Shown here piece after piece: positions 6,750-8,070 of a DNA stretch of 8,070 nt. Within the stretch, counting starts at the first letter, position 1. Every line of letters starts with the position of its first letter. The notes under the pieces are model-generated. The model was given only the letters and a program-made list of their open reading frames with translations, searched no databases and was not told the origin of the DNA. The DNA is from Planctomycetaceae bacterium (GTDB taxonomy: Bacteria; Planctomycetota; Planctomycetia; Pirellulales; Lacipirellulaceae). The stretch spans positions 24,741-32,810 of the forward strand of contig PATG01000044.1 of assembly GCA_002713555.1 (NCBI GenBank), given 5' to 3'. The translations under genes and the position numbers were made by a program.

Positions 6750-7943
6750 ATGGATTGGAAAGAAAAACTCCACAAAATAGTAGCTGATAGTTCTGGCGAG
6801 GTTGTCGCACTGCGCCGCCATTTGCATGCGCATCCAGAACCGAGTGGAGAAGAGTTGCAGACCAGCCTGCACCTCTACCAACTATTGGGTAAACTCGGCT
6901 TGGATGTGCGAATGGGACCTGAAGGCTGTGGTGTGGTTGCCGATAGTCCAACCAAGAATGTCTCAGCACCTTGTATCGTGTTGCGTGGTGATATTGATGC
7001 CTTGCGTATTCAAGATAGCAAACAGGTTACTTATAAGAGTACAAACCCAGGTATTATGCACGCTTGTGGTCATGATGCGCATGCGGCGATTATTTATGGC
7101 ACAATTCTAGTGCTGACGAAGTTTTCACAGATGGATTGTTGTCCTTGGCCCCTTTGTTATCGGGCTATCTTTCAGCCTGCCGAAGAGACTGCCACTGGGG
7201 CGCGACAAATGATCGAAGCAGGTGTGCTTGAAGGAGCGGATAATATTTTTGCGTTGCACGTCGATCCGGCTCGTCGTACGGGTGAGATTGCCTTGCGCTC
7301 TGGTACTTTAACGGCACATTGTGATTCATTAAAAATCACGATTCGTGGACAGGGAGGGCATGCAGCGCGACCGCATGAGTCCAAGGATCCTATTGGAGCT
7401 GCTGCTCAGCTTATCAGCACGCTTTACCAATTTGTGCCACGTGCGACCGACAGCCACGATGCAGTTGTGCTGACCATTGGGAAGATCTTGGGAGGAGAAA
7501 ACCCCAACGTGATTCCTGATACGGTTGAACTCTGGGGGACGATGCGCACATTGGAAACCGAGGTGCGTACTCGTACAATTGAGCAAATCAGGCAAGTTGC
7601 GGATGGAGTTTCGGAAATTACTGGTACGCAGATAGAAGTGGCATTCAGAGTAAGTATCCCCTCTGTCTACAATGACGCTGACTTGACACGGTTAGTCTGG
7701 CGTGAAGCAGAAGAAGTGGTTGGTGATGAGCATGTGCAGTTGATTGCCCGCTCCAGCATGGGAAGCGAAGATTTTGCTTGTTATTTAGAGAAGATTCCAG
7801 GTGTCATGTTCCGCCTGGGATGTGCAACAGACCTGGCTGCTGTCACCCCTTTGCATACTCCTACGTTTGATGTTGATGAAGTTGCATTAGATCTTGGAGT
7901 CGAAGTGCTAGCGCGTACAGTTATTATGGCTTCCAAACTGTAA
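6750..7943 (+). CDS. M20D-family metallo-amidohydrolase (N-acyl-amino-acid hydrolase type)
   Basis: Enzymes of this family (hippurate, IAA-amino acid and N-acetyl-amino-acid hydrolases) split an amide bond at a two-metal centre. Counting from ATG 6750 (397 aa, normal length): RRHLHAHPEPSGEE at 22-35; LRGDIDAL 78-85; the metal motif HACGHDAH 104-111 (Cys106, His108); QPAEE 142-146 with the catalytic and metal-binding Glu pair; LHV with His170; dimerisation-domain GGHAARPH 202-209; GSEDF 338-342; and HTPTF with His369. All expected ligands are present, so it should be active. A TTG at 6741 would add three residues; ATG 6750 fits the family N-terminus. There is no Shine-Dalgarno sequence, no signal peptide and so probably a cytoplasmic location. 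Unusual is a Cys-rich stretch (DCCPWPLCY, 129-137) before the QPAEE strand. It lies 185 nt after mqnD in the same direction. Substrate cannot be told. Confidence 0.92.
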   Translation: MDWKEKLHKIVADSSGEVVALRRHLHAHPEPSGEELQTSLHLYQLLGKLGLDVRMGPEGCGVVADSPTKNVSAPCIVLRGDIDALRIQDSKQVTYKSTNPGIMHACGHDAHAAIIYGTILVLTKFSQMDCCPWPLCYRAIFQPAEETATGARQMIEAGVLEGADNIFALHVDPARRTGEIALRSGTLTAHCDSLKITIRGQGGHAARPHESKDPIGAAAQLISTLYQFVPRATDSHDAVVLTIGKILGGENPNVIPDTVELWGTMRTLETEVRTRTIEQIRQVADGVSEITGTQIEVAFRVSIPSVYNDADLTRLVWREAEEVVGDEHVQLIARSSMGSEDFACYLEKIPGVMFRLGCATDLAAVTPLHTPTFDVDEVALDLGVEVLARTVIMASKL

Positions 7944-7960
7944 ATTGAGATTTTTGCTAT

Positions 7961-8001
7961 TCGATAACCATCGAGACTAGATCCGAGTCTAGCAAGACTT
8001 G
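7961..8001. other. Cluster of three short dyads after the amidohydrolase
   Basis: TCGAT-AACC-ATCGA (7961-7974), CTAGA-N6-TCTAG (7977-7992) and CAAG-A-CTTG (7993-8001) follow one another directly. No T-run comes after them, so they are not a standard intrinsic terminator. They could be weak 3'-end RNA structure, operator-like sites before the next gene, or chance. Confidence 0.3.
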
Positions 8002-8043
8002 TCGTGAATAACTTAATGATGACTGAGGCAAGGAAAACGAGTC

Positions 8044-8070
8044 GTGGCCACGATTGACTTTACATCAAAT
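8044..8070 (+). CDS. Possible start of a further gene (cut by window end)
   Basis: A GTG at 8044 opens a frame of nine codons (MATIDFTSN) that runs off the edge. AAGGA (8030-8034) lies 9 nt upstream at a suitable ribosome-site distance. The ATGs at 8016 and 8019 stop within 14 codons and are not credible. Too little is visible to name a product. Confidence 0.4.

Noticed and set aside
6569..6787. 72-codon plus-strand frame between mqnD and the amidohydrolase
   Set aside because: It overlaps the start of the amidohydrolase in another frame, its AGGAG is only 1 nt from the ATG, and no family resemblance is seen.
6750..7943. The amidohydrolase as the futalosine-pathway deaminase MqnX
   Set aside because: MqnX belongs to the TIM-barrel amidohydrolase superfamily, whereas this protein carries M20D peptidase-fold motifs.

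Overview
The window looks like chromosomal DNA of a motile planctomycete (Pirellulales-like). This is inferred from the characteristic FliD N-terminus, very large flagellar axial proteins, several starts without a clear Shine-Dalgarno sequence, and a futalosine-pathway menaquinone gene. No mobile element, CRISPR array, tRNA or rRNA is visible.

Left part (1-5431) is a late flagellar filament cluster. The 3' end of a flagellin gene enters from the left edge and ends at a strong intrinsic terminator. A short divergent reading frame on the minus strand follows; it encodes a basic leader plus one TPR-like helix pair, and may be the stump of a larger TPR gene. A candidate sigma-28 (FliA) promoter then precedes fliD (filament cap, an unusually long 1043 aa, with five or six tandem Flagellin-IN modules) and fliS (flagellin export chaperone, 52 nt downstream). 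Together these make the filament subunit, the cap that folds it at the tip, and the chaperone that keeps it unfolded in the cytoplasm.

Right part (5432-8070) is metabolic. A 260-nt spacer with a good sigma-70-type promoter leads to mqnD (1,4-dihydroxy-6-naphthoate synthase, menaquinone synthesis by the futalosine route). After a 185-nt gap comes an M20D-family metallo-amidohydrolase of unknown substrate. The last bases may hold the start of another gene at GTG 8044.

I see no convincing undescribed multi-gene system. The observations most worth a second look are the module-expanded FliD cap, the lysine-free acidic flagellin region, the truncated TPR frame between flagellin and fliD, and the exact sigma-28 -10 element with two G7 tracts around it.
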